Of a stretch of 64,000 bases of DNA, positions 52,251 through 60,740 are shown piece after piece (positions within the stretch are counted from its first letter, which is position 1; each line of letters opens with the position of its first letter). The position numbers and the translations under genes were made by a program. The notes under the pieces were generated by a model. The model did no database searches and had not been told where the DNA came from. It worked only from the letters and a program-made list of their open reading frames with translations. This DNA comes from Paraperibacillus marinus. Its GTDB lineage: Bacteria; Bacillota; Bacilli; Bacillales; DSM-1321. The DNA is taken from contig NZ_CP143542.1 in assembly GCF_046237605.1 (NCBI RefSeq), positions 1 through 64,000 on the forward strand. Reading direction: 5' to 3'.

Positions 52251-52273
52251 ACTTTTGTTTGCTGCTTTTTTTT
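52244..52273 (+). terminator. Terminator after veg
   Basis: GCAGTAAAC and GTTTGCTGC arms overlap the stop codon and are followed by eight Ts. Confidence 0.8.
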
Positions 52274-52520
52274 GTTCCGTTTTTTCGCTGTTGGACATAA
52301 GGGTTTATTTCCGTGCCGGTGAGCCTTTTTGACTTCGCCTCCGGGTTCTCATACCTTTCCCTTTTTGTTACCCATATAACCGCCTTAAATGCCTCATAGT
52401 ATTCTATACCCGGCTTACATTAAAATAGTACATATATCAAAAAGTAATCTTTGTATTTGACTCTTTTCTAAAAGGTTGTGGATTTTAACGAAATCTGAAA
52501 GAAGATTTAATTATTAAGCA

Positions 52521-53060
52521 AGTGGACTTCCGCTTCAGGCGCGCGACTCCTGATCTGGCTGCCAGGCTTCCGACCCTCGAGTCATAAGCCAAGCCAGCCA
52601 GGGGAAGAAAGGGCACTTCACCTAGCTGGCTCGTCATATGCAAGGCTTTCGCATAAGTGCGACTAGGCTTCTGTCAAGCTTGCGCCCGCCAATCAGCAAG
52701 TCTGCTTTCGCTAACGCATAAGTGCGACTAAGCTTCTGTCTTCGCTTACGCCCGCCAATCAGCAAGTCTGCTTTCGCTAACGCATAAGGGCGACTAAACT
52801 TCTGTCTTCGCTTACGCCCGCCAATCAGCAAGTCTGCTTTCGCTAACGCATAAGTGCGACTAAGCTTCTGTCTTCGCTTACGCTCGCCAATCAGCAAGTC
52901 TGCTTTATCGGGTCTCTGCCAGCCATAAGATGGACAGTTTTAAACCGATTACCTGCTAAAAAAAGTTTTATTTGGCAGGCACCGCTTTCCGCTTTTCAAT
53001 GCTGGTTATGAGGCTCACCGCCCGACCTGCGCAGGTGGGGTGCCTCCAGTGGAAATCCAC
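52521..53060 (+). repeat. Large intergenic repeat family, copy 4
   Basis: Starts AGTGGACTTCCGCTTCAGGC and ends AGTGGAAATCCACTT, so its ends are clearly inverted. It contains CCCTCGAGTCATAAGCC, a 66-bp tandem block and the right module. It separates veg from sspF, which are adjacent in B. subtilis. Confidence 0.88.
52640..52910 (+). repeat. 66-bp tandem repeat, about four units, inside copy 4
   Basis: Unit GCTTTCGCTAACGCATAAGT.. through CGCCCGCCAATCAGCAAGTCT recurs with a 66-bp period; units differ by a few bases. Because 66 is a multiple of 3 it yields a spurious repetitive minus-strand ORF. Confidence 0.9.
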
Positions 53061-53122
53061 TTTTTAATCAACAGCCACAATGTATGCGTAAACAGCCTTA
53101 TATTTCTAATAAAACCCGCTGA

Positions 53123-53152
53123 TGAAAAGGATCCATAAAGTCCAGACTATAA
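53123..53152 (+). promoter_or_regulatory. Possible SigG promoter of sspF
   Basis: TGAAAA, 18 nt, CTATAA, resembling a SigG promoter (TGAATA, CATACTA) but with a weak -10. sspF is SigG-controlled in B. subtilis. Confidence 0.35.
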
Positions 53153-53183
53153 ATGCCGCATGATCGATAAGGGGGTTTTTTGG

Positions 53184-53354
53184 ATGGGCAGAAGAAACGG
53201 TCTGATGTCTGATGCATTCAAGGATGAGCTTGCTAAAGAACTCGGATTTTACGATGTAGTACAGCGCGAGGGCTGGGGCGGCATCCGGGCAAAGGATGCC
53301 GGCAATATGGTCAAGCTTGCTGTGGAAATAGCACAGCGCCAAATGCAAAAATAA
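53184..53354 (+). CDS. sspF: Small acid-soluble spore protein SspF (alpha/beta type)
   Basis: 56-residue SASP made in the forespore and bound to spore DNA. MGRRNGLMSDAFKDELAKELGFYDVV and GGIRAKDAGNMVKLAVEIA match B. subtilis SspF. ATG 53184 follows AAGGGGG by 8 nt; an in-frame ATG at 53160 has no site. Confidence 0.94.
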   Translation: MGRRNGLMSDAFKDELAKELGFYDVVQREGWGGIRAKDAGNMVKLAVEIAQRQMQK

Positions 53355-53382
53355 TTCAAAAACACATACCTGCGGCTTATGG

Positions 53383-53425
53383 AGCCTGCCTGGAAATCAC
53401 AGCTTTCCAGGCAGGCTTCTTTTTG
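53383..53425 (+). terminator. Terminator after sspF
   Basis: AGCCTGCCTGGAAA and TTTCCAGGCAGGCT arms followed by five Ts. Confidence 0.93.
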
Positions 53426-53547
53426 TAAAAGGCTCATTTTTTGGCGATATTTGCCCAAGGTGTTTGAATGCCCTTGAAAAAAGCTTTAGAATAAGCTTAA
53501 ATATGTTAAAATGGACAAGAATTTGAGAACGTAAAGTAGGTGAAAAT

Positions 53548-54417
53548 ATGAAACTGATGGAGAAGGCACCTGCTAAGATAAATTTGGCTTTAGATGTGCT
53601 TTACAAACGTCCAGATGGATATCATGAAGTGGAAATGGTGATGACTACCGTTGACCTGGCAGACAGGCTGGAGCTTGAGGAACTTACCCGCGATGAAATC
53701 AGGATTATTTCACACAACAGGTTTGTTCCTGATGACAGCCGCAATCTTGCCTATCAGGCCGCCGCCCTTCTTAAGAGGAGGTACAATGTCCGGACCGGTG
53801 TCAGCATAACCATTGAAAAGCACATACCGGTTGCCGCAGGCCTTGCCGGGGGAAGTTCTGATGCTGCAGCAGCATTAAGGGGCTTGAACAGGCTGTGGCA
53901 GCTGGGCTTAAACCTGGATGAATTAGCGGGAATAGGTGCAGAAATCGGCTCGGATGTCCCTTTTTGTGTGTATGGAGGCACAGCCCTTGCTTCCGGCCGG
54001 GGGGAGGAGATCAAACATCTTCCCGCACCGCCTAAGTGCTGGGTAATCCTGGCCAAGCCTACCATCGGGGTTTCCACTGCTGATGTTTATAGGAGACTCG
54101 ATGTCTCAAAGGCAGAACATCCCAACGTAAAAGAAATGGTTGCAGCCTTGCATGATTCAAGTTTTTCCGGAGTCTGCCAAAATGTCGGCAATGTACTTGA
54201 ACAGGTGACTCTTCAGGTTAACCCGGAAGTGGCTCACATCAAAGACCAGATGAGGAGATTTGGGGCGGATGCTGTATTGATGAGCGGAAGCGGACCGACT
54301 GTTTTTGGGCTTGTCGAACATGAATCCAGACTGCAGCGGATCTATAACGGCCTGCGGGGTTTTTGTGATCAAGTATATGCAGTCCGCATCCTTGGTGAAA
54401 GAAACACGCTTGAATAA
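53548..54417 (+). CDS. ispE: 4-diphosphocytidyl-2-C-methyl-D-erythritol kinase
   Basis: GHMP-family kinase, fourth step of the MEP isoprenoid pathway. 289 residues with the ATP-binding PVAAGLAGGSSDAA (94-107) and C-terminal MSGSGPTVFG. AAGTAGGTG site before the ATG. purR follows after 59 nt. Confidence 0.97.
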   Translation: MKLMEKAPAKINLALDVLYKRPDGYHEVEMVMTTVDLADRLELEELTRDEIRIISHNRFVPDDSRNLAYQAAALLKRRYNVRTGVSITIEKHIPVAAGLAGGSSDAAAALRGLNRLWQLGLNLDELAGIGAEIGSDVPFCVYGGTALASGRGEEIKHLPAPPKCWVILAKPTIGVSTADVYRRLDVSKAEHPNVKEMVAALHDSSFSGVCQNVGNVLEQVTLQVNPEVAHIKDQMRRFGADAVLMSGSGPTVFGLVEHESRLQRIYNGLRGFCDQVYAVRILGERNTLE

Positions 54418-54446
54418 AACCGTATATTAATGTTATATTAATTAAA

Positions 54447-54459
54447 AATATTCGGTTTT
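54447..54459 (+). promoter_or_regulatory. PurBox-like operator before purR
   Basis: Complement of AATATTCGGTTTT is AAAACCGAATATT, one base from the PurBox consensus AWWWCCGAACWWT. Autoregulation of purR is known in B. subtilis. Confidence 0.6.
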
Positions 54460-54476
54460 AAAACGAGGTGCCGCAT

Positions 54477-55307
54477 TTGAAATTTCGCCGTAGTGACAGA
54501 CTTGTCGATATGACGCACTACTTGCTCGACCACCCATTCCAGCTTGTTCCCCTTACGTTCTTTGCCGATCGGTACGGCTCAGCCAAATCCTCTATAAGTG
54601 AAGATTTAACGATTATAAAGGAAACCTTTGAACAGCGGGGTATCGGACGCCTGGTCACTGTGCCCGGTGCCGCCGGGGGCGTTAAATATATAGTTAACAG
54701 CAATATGGATGAAGCAAGGGCATTCATCTCCAGAATGTGTGAGAACATTGCTGATCCTGGCCGTCTGCTGCCGGGAGGATATTTGTTCATGACGGATATC
54801 CTTGGTGATCCGCAAATGCTGAAGGGCGCAGGCAGGCTGATCGCCTCTGCCTATGCATATGCTTCAATTGATGTGGTGATGACAGTCGCGACAAAGGGCA
54901 TACCGATTGCTTATGCCGCGGCAAGCTACCTGAATGTTCCTGTGGTGATTGTCCGAAAGGACAGCAAGGTTACCGAGGGATCGACAGTCAGCATCAATTA
55001 TGTATCAGGATCTTCCAAGAGGATACAGACCATGGGACTTTCGAAAAGGAGCCTTGCTGAAGGCTCGAAAGTTCTTATTGTGGATGACTTTATGAAAGCC
55101 GGGGGTACGATCAATGGGATGATCAGCCTTCTGGAGGAATTCAATGCATCGGTTGCAGGGATTTCCGTGCTCGTGGAGTCGGAAAATGCCGAGAATAGGC
55201 TGGTCAACGATTACCTATCGCTGGTGAAGCTGTCCGATGTGGACGTCAAGGATAAAAAGATCACGGTCAAACAGGGCAATTATTTTGATAAGGCGGAGGA
55301 AAAATAA
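54477..55307 (+). CDS. purR: Purine operon repressor PurR
   Basis: 276-residue repressor of purine genes whose phosphoribosyltransferase-like domain senses PRPP. The winged-helix N-terminus is MKFRRSDRLVDMTHYLLDHP. The PRPP loop is VDDFMKAGGT (202-211). TTG start at 54477 follows GAGGTG by 6 nt and matches the B. subtilis start; the upstream GTG is part of that ribosome site. Confidence 0.96.
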   Translation: MKFRRSDRLVDMTHYLLDHPFQLVPLTFFADRYGSAKSSISEDLTIIKETFEQRGIGRLVTVPGAAGGVKYIVNSNMDEARAFISRMCENIADPGRLLPGGYLFMTDILGDPQMLKGAGRLIASAYAYASIDVVMTVATKGIPIAYAAASYLNVPVVIVRKDSKVTEGSTVSINYVSGSSKRIQTMGLSKRSLAEGSKVLIVDDFMKAGGTINGMISLLEEFNASVAGISVLVESENAENRLVNDYLSLVKLSDVDVKDKKITVKQGNYFDKAEEK

Positions 55308-55308
55308 T

Positions 55309-55683
55309 ATGAAAACGGTTCATACAATACATGCACCTGCTGCTATTGGCCCCTACTCACAGGGAATCATTGTTAATAACCTATTTTTCAGTTCTGGCCA
55401 GATCCCGTTGACGGCAGAAGGAAATCTTGCAGCCGGGGATGTGCGCGATCAGACACATCAGGTGTTTTCCAATCTGAAGGCTGTTCTTGAAGAAGCGGGT
55501 GCCAGTCTCGAAACAGTGGTAAAGGCCACCGTATTCATCAAGGACATGAACGACTTTGGCGATATCAATGAAGTATATGGGGAATATTTCTCGGATCATA
55601 AGCCGGCAAGGTCTTGTGTGGAGGTTTCACGTCTGCCGAAGGATGTATTGATTGAGATTGAAGTCATTGCGCTCGTAAAATAA
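55309..55683 (+). CDS. ridA: RidA/YjgF family enamine/imine deaminase (YabJ)
   Basis: 124-residue trimeric RidA protein that hydrolyses reactive enamines and imines from PLP enzymes. AAIGPYSQGI and the key Arg in RSCVEVSRLPKDVLIEIE are present. GGAGGA precedes the ATG, one base after the purR stop, so it is cotranscribed. B. subtilis calls it YabJ and it affects purine repression. Confidence 0.95.
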   Translation: MKTVHTIHAPAAIGPYSQGIIVNNLFFSSGQIPLTAEGNLAAGDVRDQTHQVFSNLKAVLEEAGASLETVVKATVFIKDMNDFGDINEVYGEYFSDHKPARSCVEVSRLPKDVLIEIEVIALVK

Positions 55684-55699
55684 TACGGGCGTTTTTTTT
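55668..55699 (+). terminator. Terminator after ridA
   Basis: CGCTCGTA and TACGGGCG arms span the stop codon, followed by eight Ts. Confidence 0.8.
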
Positions 55700-55839
55700 G
55701 TGGAAAAGGGGAGGAGCTGCATGTATCATGAGAGTTCCTTTCCTTGAATGGGCTGCGATTAGAAAGCTCATGGTTTTATTGGAAATTCCATCCTGTATCC
55801 AATTAGTCCTAATTTTTCTAAAAATTTTATTTTTTTAGA

Positions 55840-55864
55840 AGGAATTACTTAAAATGCGTTGAAT
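55840..55864 (+). promoter_or_regulatory. SigH promoter of spoVG
   Basis: AGGAATT, 11 nt, GTTGAAT matches the SigH consensus (RnAGGAwWW, RnnGAAT). The A/T-only block just upstream (about 55808-55838) corresponds to the AbrB-binding region of B. subtilis spoVG. Confidence 0.88.
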
Positions 55865-55918
55865 TATTACTATAAGCTCAAAAAAGCTTGCCCTAAATAA
55901 TTCAAGGTGGTGTAAGAA

Positions 55919-56212
55919 ATGGAAGTAACAGATGTAAGATTACGAAGAGTAACTACCGATGGAAGAATGAGAGCGATTGCATCTATTACATTGGACAATG
56001 AGTTTGTTATTCATGACATCCGTGTAATTGACGGAAACAATGGCCTATTCGTTGCAATGCCGAGCAAGCGTACTCCAGATGGGGAATTCCGCGACATTGC
56101 ACATCCTATTAACTCTTCGACTCGCAGCAAAATTCAGGATGCGGTATTAGCTGAATACCATCGTCTTGGAGAAATGGAAGTTGTTGAACTCGAAGAAGCA
56201 GGAGCTTCCTGA
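55919..56212 (+). CDS. spoVG: Septation/sporulation regulator SpoVG
   Basis: 97-residue RNA/DNA-binding protein controlling asymmetric septation and spore cortex formation. MEVTDVRLRRVTTDGRMRAIASITLDNEFVIHDIRVIDG is almost identical across Bacillus. AAGGTGGTG precedes the ATG. Single gene under a SigH promoter. Confidence 0.97.
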   Translation: MEVTDVRLRRVTTDGRMRAIASITLDNEFVIHDIRVIDGNNGLFVAMPSKRTPDGEFRDIAHPINSSTRSKIQDAVLAEYHRLGEMEVVELEEAGAS

Positions 56213-56247
56213 TTTAAGGCAGATAAAAAAGAGTATAATACGCATCA

Positions 56248-56279
56248 AGAGCCTGCTTCCTAAGTAAGGCTCTTTTATT
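56248..56279 (+). terminator. Terminator after spoVG
   Basis: AAGAGCCT and AGGCTCTT arms, then T/A-rich tail. Confidence 0.85.
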
Positions 56280-56392
56280 TGTTACCCTGGATTCCGCATT
56301 TGAAACCCCTGATTCCCCATTGTCTTCACTATTTCACCTGTTTGGTAAGATTCTGCTATTATTGAAAAATATTTGTACTTTTGTTAGTATCC

Positions 56393-56421
56393 TTGAAAAC
56401 TACCGGCTTTTAAGATATATT
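56393..56421 (+). promoter_or_regulatory. Promoter of glmU-prs
   Basis: TTGAAA, 17-nt spacer, TATATT, about 30 nt before the ribosome site. Confidence 0.78.
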
Positions 56422-56456
56422 CTTAATGGATAAAAAGGTAAAAACGGAGGCCTGTT

Positions 56457-57830
56457 ATGAATAATCGCTATGCAGTTATTTTGGCTGCCGGACAGGGAAC
56501 AAGGATGAAATCAAAGCTTTATAAGGTTTTACACCCTGTTTGTGGAAAGCCAATGGTAGAGCACGTAGTTGATGAAATAGCTAAACTTGATATAGAAGAA
56601 ATCGTTACGGTCACAGGCCATGGAGCGGAGCTCGTAGAATCCACACTTGGATCCCGGAGCACCTATGTATTGCAGGAAAAGCAGCTGGGAACCGCCCATG
56701 CTGTCATGCAGGCGGAAGGCCTCCTGGCAGATAAGGACGGCACCACCCTGATTGTGTGCGGCGATACACCGCTGATTAAGTCAGAAACGATGGAAAGCCT
56801 TCTCAGACAGCACGAAGAAAGCGGTGCAAAGGCTTCTGTCCTCACTGCTTTTACTGAGAATCCGGCAGGGTACGGCAGGATCATCAGGAATGGTGAAGGC
56901 CTTGTTGAAAAGATTGCTGAGCATAAAGATGCCTCGGAATCAGAAAGGGCCGTAAAGGAAATCAATACAGGTACGTACTGTTTTGACAACCGGGCGTTGT
57001 TCGCGGCGCTGAAAAAGGTAACCAATGATAATTCCCAGGGGGAATACTACCTGCCCGATGTCATCAGCATCATCAAGGAAAACGACGAAACGGTTACAGC
57101 GTTCCAGACAGAAGATTTCTCGGAATCTCTTGGTGTGAATGACAGGGTGGCCCTTTCCCAGGCAGAAGCCATCATGAGGAAGAGAATCAATGAGAACCAC
57201 ATGCAAAATGGTGTCACCATCATCGATCCCGCGAATACTTATATTGACTCGGGCATTGAGATAGGCCGCGATACAGTCATTTACCCAGGCACCATGCTTT
57301 CAGGAAGCACGACAATCGGTGATGACTGCGTAATCGGCCCTAGCACTGAAATTAAAGATTGCGCTGTGGGGAATAATACGGTTATCCGACAGTCAGCGGC
57401 ACATGAAAGCAGCATCGGATCAGATGTGAACATTGGGCCGTTCGCCCATATCCGTCCTCAATCCGATATTAATGATTCTGTGAAAATCGGCAATTTTGTC
57501 GAAATCAAGAAGGCAGTATTCGGCAAAGGCAGCAAAGCTTCTCATCTTAGCTATATCGGCGATGCCGAGGTAGGTGCTGACGTCAACATCGGCTGCGGTT
57601 CCATTACAGTCAATTATGACGGAAAAAATAAGTTCCTGACCAAGATAGAAGATGGAGTATTCATAGGCTGTAACTCCAATCTGGTGGCACCCGTGACAAT
57701 AGGCGAGGGAGCCTATGTGGCAGCCGGATCCACCATAACTGAAGATGTCCCAAGTGATGCACTTTCCATTGCCCGCGCACGCCAGGTAAATAAAGAAAAC
57801 TATGTCCAGCAATTAAAATTTAACAAATAA
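56457..57830 (+). CDS. glmU: Bifunctional UDP-GlcNAc pyrophosphorylase / GlcN-1-P acetyltransferase
   Basis: Makes UDP-GlcNAc for peptidoglycan and teichoic acids. The N-terminal uridyltransferase carries LAAGQGTRMKS (9-19). The C-terminal half (from about 250) is a left-handed beta-helix of hexapeptide repeats with the acetyltransferase site. 457 residues. GGAGG precedes the ATG, and prs follows after 16 nt. Confidence 0.97.
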   Translation: MNNRYAVILAAGQGTRMKSKLYKVLHPVCGKPMVEHVVDEIAKLDIEEIVTVTGHGAELVESTLGSRSTYVLQEKQLGTAHAVMQAEGLLADKDGTTLIVCGDTPLIKSETMESLLRQHEESGAKASVLTAFTENPAGYGRIIRNGEGLVEKIAEHKDASESERAVKEINTGTYCFDNRALFAALKKVTNDNSQGEYYLPDVISIIKENDETVTAFQTEDFSESLGVNDRVALSQAEAIMRKRINENHMQNGVTIIDPANTYIDSGIEIGRDTVIYPGTMLSGSTTIGDDCVIGPSTEIKDCAVGNNTVIRQSAAHESSIGSDVNIGPFAHIRPQSDINDSVKIGNFVEIKKAVFGKGSKASHLSYIGDAEVGADVNIGCGSITVNYDGKNKFLTKIEDGVFIGCNSNLVAPVTIGEGAYVAAGSTITEDVPSDALSIARARQVNKENYVQQLKFNK

Positions 57831-57846
57831 CCACTGGAGGTCCAGC

Positions 57847-58800
57847 ATGTCTAATCAGTACCTTGATCCAAAAATGAAAGTTTTCACACTCAATTCCAAC
57901 CCGGGATTGGCATCGGAAATTGCGAAGTTTATAGGCGTGGAGCTTGGGAAATGTTCAGTTACACGTTTCAGCGACGGAGAAATACAAATCAATATCGAAG
58001 AAAGCATCCGCGGCTGTGATGTATTTGTCATCCAGTCGACCAGCGGCCCTGTTAACGAACATTTAATGGAATTATTGATTATGATAGATGCATTAAGACG
58101 TGCATCCGCTAAAACCATCAATATTGTGATGCCTTATTACGGATATGCCCGCCAGGATAGAAAAGCCCGTGCCCGCGAGCCGATCACAGCCAAGCTTGTA
58201 GCGAACCTTCTTGAAACGGCTGGCGCTAACCGTGTCATCACGCTGGATCTGCATGCTCCGCAGATACAAGGATTCTTTGATATCCTGATTGACCACCTCA
58301 TGGGTGTACCGATCCTTGCTGATTACTTCAAAACGAAGGACCTGAAGGACATAGTCATCGTTTCACCTGACCACGGCGGTGTAACCCGTGCCAGAAAAAT
58401 GGCTGACAGGCTGAAAGCGCCGATTGCCATTATTGATAAGCGCCGTCCGCGTCCAAATGTGGCAGAAGTCATGAATATTGTCGGGAATATTGAAGGGAAG
58501 ACCGCCATCCTCATTGATGACATCATTGACACAGCAGGGACCATTACCCTTGCCGCCAATGCCCTTGTAGAAAACGGAGCATCAGAGGTATATGCATGCT
58601 GTACCCATCCAGTCCTTTCCGGACCGGCGATCGAACGTATAAATAACTCGAAGATCAAAGAGCTTGCGGTGACCAATTCCATCGCTCTTGCAGATGAAAA
58701 GAAAATCGGCAAGATTGTAGAACTGTCAGTAGCACCTTTAATCGGAGAAGCCATCATCCGCGTTCATGAAGAACAATCAGTAAGTACATTGTTTGATTGA
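57847..58800 (+). CDS. prs: Ribose-phosphate pyrophosphokinase
   Basis: Makes PRPP from ribose-5-phosphate and ATP. 317 residues with the ATP loop YGYARQDRKARAREPITAK, DLHAPQIQGFFD, VSPDHGGVTRARKMA and the PRPP loop DDIIDTAGT. TGGAGGT precedes the ATG. glmU-prs is the conserved Bacillus pair. Confidence 0.98.
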   Translation: MSNQYLDPKMKVFTLNSNPGLASEIAKFIGVELGKCSVTRFSDGEIQINIEESIRGCDVFVIQSTSGPVNEHLMELLIMIDALRRASAKTINIVMPYYGYARQDRKARAREPITAKLVANLLETAGANRVITLDLHAPQIQGFFDILIDHLMGVPILADYFKTKDLKDIVIVSPDHGGVTRARKMADRLKAPIAIIDKRRPRPNVAEVMNIVGNIEGKTAILIDDIIDTAGTITLAANALVENGASEVYACCTHPVLSGPAIERINNSKIKELAVTNSIALADEKKIGKIVELSVAPLIGEAIIRVHEEQSVSTLFD

Positions 58801-58812
58801 TGAATCATTATG

Positions 58813-58843
58813 AAGCCTGCCGGCTGCTTCGGCAGGCTTTTTT
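58813..58843 (+). terminator. Terminator after prs
   Basis: AAGCCTGCCG and CGGCAGGCTT arms then six Ts. Confidence 0.93.
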
Positions 58844-58886
58844 GCCGCCCATTTTTTCTTCTGCCTCCTGCTAAAGAGGTCTCTAT

Positions 58887-58912
58887 GTTTAGATAGAGAC
58901 CAGTTAGGGAAA
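58887..58912 (+). promoter_or_regulatory. SigB promoter of ctc
   Basis: GTTTAG, 14 nt, GGGAAA, close to the SigB consensus (GTTTwW, GGGwAw). ctc is a classic SigB gene in B. subtilis. Confidence 0.72.
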
Positions 58913-58957
58913 CGTAAAAGTATGTGCAAAAATACTTATTCGGGAAGGTGAAAGTTT

Positions 58958-59608
58958 ATGAGCAGCAGTTTGACTGCAACAGAACGTAAGCAGCATCGTA
59001 ATTCCTATTTAACTGATATCAGAAGTAAAGGAAGCATCCCGGCAGTTGTATATGGCAGAAAGAAAGAAAGCAAAGCCATAACTGTAAACAATGCAGACTT
59101 AATCAAGACACTTAAAGAGGTCGGCCGCAATGGGATCATCTCACTTGAGCTCGATGGAAGTTCCCAGCAGGTTATGCTGACTGACTATCAGACAGACCCG
59201 CTTAAAAATGAAATCCTGCATGCGGATTTCTTATATATTGATATGTCAGAATCTATTAATGCCACTGTGCGCCTTAATCTGACAGGTACAGCTCAGGGAG
59301 TCAAGGATGGAGGAGTCCTGCAGCAGGCGCTTCATGATTTGAATATCTCGGCAAAACCTCAGGAAATTCCTGAGGCGATCGAAGTGGATGTCACAGATAA
59401 AGTGGTAGGCGATACCATTTACGTAAGTGATATCAAAAATAGCTACAGCAACATTGAGATCAGCCATCAGGATGATGAGGTAATTGCCAGCATCCTTCCG
59501 CCAAGGCAAGAGGTGGAAATCAGCACCGGTGAGCAGCAGGACGGCGGAACACCTGAAAATGAAGAAGGCAGAGAAACAGAAGCATCAGAAGACTCTAAAG
59601 CTGAATAA
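58958..59608 (+). CDS. ctc: 50S ribosomal protein L25/general stress protein Ctc
   Basis: L25-family 5S rRNA-binding protein of the long Ctc type. 216 residues: N-terminal L25 domain, a C-terminal TL5-like beta domain, then an acidic E-rich tail. The stress-type promoter upstream fits the Ctc role. GGGAAGGTG precedes the ATG. Confidence 0.94.
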   Translation: MSSSLTATERKQHRNSYLTDIRSKGSIPAVVYGRKKESKAITVNNADLIKTLKEVGRNGIISLELDGSSQQVMLTDYQTDPLKNEILHADFLYIDMSESINATVRLNLTGTAQGVKDGGVLQQALHDLNISAKPQEIPEAIEVDVTDKVVGDTIYVSDIKNSYSNIEISHQDDEVIASILPPRQEVEISTGEQQDGGTPENEEGRETEASEDSKAE

Positions 59609-59634
59609 AGCAAGTGCTGTTTAAATAAGCTATA

Positions 59635-59669
59635 ATAGACGTACCCTTATATGGGCTGCGTCTATTTTT
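59635..59669 (+). terminator. Terminator between ctc and pth
   Basis: AATAGACG and CGTCTATT arms, then Ts. Confidence 0.72.
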
Positions 59670-59708
59670 GATGTCTTGATGCTTAAATTATGTTATGGAG
59701 TGTTGAAG

Positions 59709-60269
59709 ATGAAATTAATCGCCGGCCTCGGCAATCCGGGGAAGCAGTTTGATAAAACCAGGCACAATATTGGATTTGAAGTGATAGATGAATTGTCCGC
59801 CAAGTGGGGTCTGCCCTTAAACCAGTCAAAGCATAAAGGTCTATATGCCATGGGGATGGTCAACGGGGAGAAGGTTATTCTTTTGAAGCCGCTGACATAC
59901 ATGAACCTCTCGGGAGAGTCTGTATCGGCTGTTCTCGGATTTTATAAACTATCTGTTAAGGATCTTGTGGTTATTTATGATGATCTGGATCTCCCGCTCG
60001 GAAAACTCAGGCTTCGCCAAAAAGGCAGTGCGGGAGGGCATAATGGAATGAAATCCATCATTTCTCACCTTGGCACCCAGGAATTCAACAGAATCAGGAT
60101 GGGGGTAGGACGCCCTCAGGATGGGAGAAGTGTACCGGATTTTGTTTTGAGCAGGTTTTCACGCGAAGAAGAAGCAGAAGTGAGCAAAGCGGTTGATATT
60201 TCTGCAAAAGCCTGCGAAAATTGGTTAAACAATGATTTTTTAAAGGTAATGAATACATTTAATGGATAA
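59709..60269 (+). CDS. pth: Peptidyl-tRNA hydrolase (SpoVC)
   Basis: Releases tRNA from prematurely dissociated peptidyl-tRNA. 186 residues with MKLIAGLGNPGKQFDKTRHN (catalytic His19, substrate Asn in GNPG). TTATGGAG lies before ATG 59709; the in-frame upstream starts are not conserved. It follows ctc after a terminator-like hairpin. Confidence 0.96.
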   Translation: MKLIAGLGNPGKQFDKTRHNIGFEVIDELSAKWGLPLNQSKHKGLYAMGMVNGEKVILLKPLTYMNLSGESVSAVLGFYKLSVKDLVVIYDDLDLPLGKLRLRQKGSAGGHNGMKSIISHLGTQEFNRIRMGVGRPQDGRSVPDFVLSRFSREEEAEVSKAVDISAKACENWLNNDFLKVMNTFNG

Positions 60270-60337
60270 TATATTAGCATGATCCCTATCTGTTATGGAT
60301 ACCGGAATACAGAAGCCTAAGTTTTTTAGCACTGTTT

Positions 60338-60367
60338 GTTTAATTTGCCCTGTCTGGGTTCATACTA
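60338..60367 (+). promoter_or_regulatory. SigF/SigG-type promoter of fin
   Basis: GTTTA, 18 nt, CATACTA, with GG four nt before the -10 as SigF prefers (GG at 60357-60358). fin is a SigF/SigG gene in B. subtilis. Confidence 0.72.
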
Positions 60368-60398
60368 CCAAGTAGACTACCAAGCAGGGGGATTTTAT

Positions 60399-60629
60399 AT
60401 GGCTTTCCATTATAAATGCCGTCATTGCAGCACAAGCATGGGAACGATAGATGAAATACTCATTGATTCTGAGCGCTTGGGATTCCATGCACTGACAAGC
60501 CAGGAACGGCAGGAAATGATACAGACCGCCGAGAATGGCGACTATCATGTACAGTCCATATGCGAGGACTGTCAGGAAGCGCTCGAACGCAATCCCGGGA
60601 TGCACCAGCAAGACTATTTAATTCAATAA
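60399..60629 (+). CDS. fin: Anti-sigma-F factor Fin (YabK)
   Basis: 76-residue zinc-ribbon protein that inhibits SigF so that SigG can take over in the forespore. Cys7/Cys10 and Cys55/Cys58 form the zinc site. The CEDCQEALERNP tail is conserved. ATG 60399 has GCAGGGGG upstream; the in-frame ORF extending to 60336 is not conserved. Confidence 0.95.
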   Translation: MAFHYKCRHCSTSMGTIDEILIDSERLGFHALTSQERQEMIQTAENGDYHVQSICEDCQEALERNPGMHQQDYLIQ

Positions 60630-60636
60630 ACCAAAA

Positions 60637-60664
60637 GCTTTGGAGGACCTCCAAAGCATTTTTC
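60637..60664 (+). terminator. Terminator after fin
   Basis: GCTTTGGAGG and CCTCCAAAGC arms then Ts. Confidence 0.88.
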
Positions 60665-60740
60665 TGTTTAAAAATATGGCTCTTTTTAAAATATTGTTGT
60701 TTTTTATAAGTTCTGCAAGGTGACTTTATTGTTTAACAAA

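Noticed and set aside
52634..52897. Minus-strand 87-residue ORF with repeated LIGGRKRRQK units
   Set aside because: It exists only because the 66-bp tandem unit is a multiple of three. It lies in a repeat element, lacks a ribosome site and has unlikely composition.
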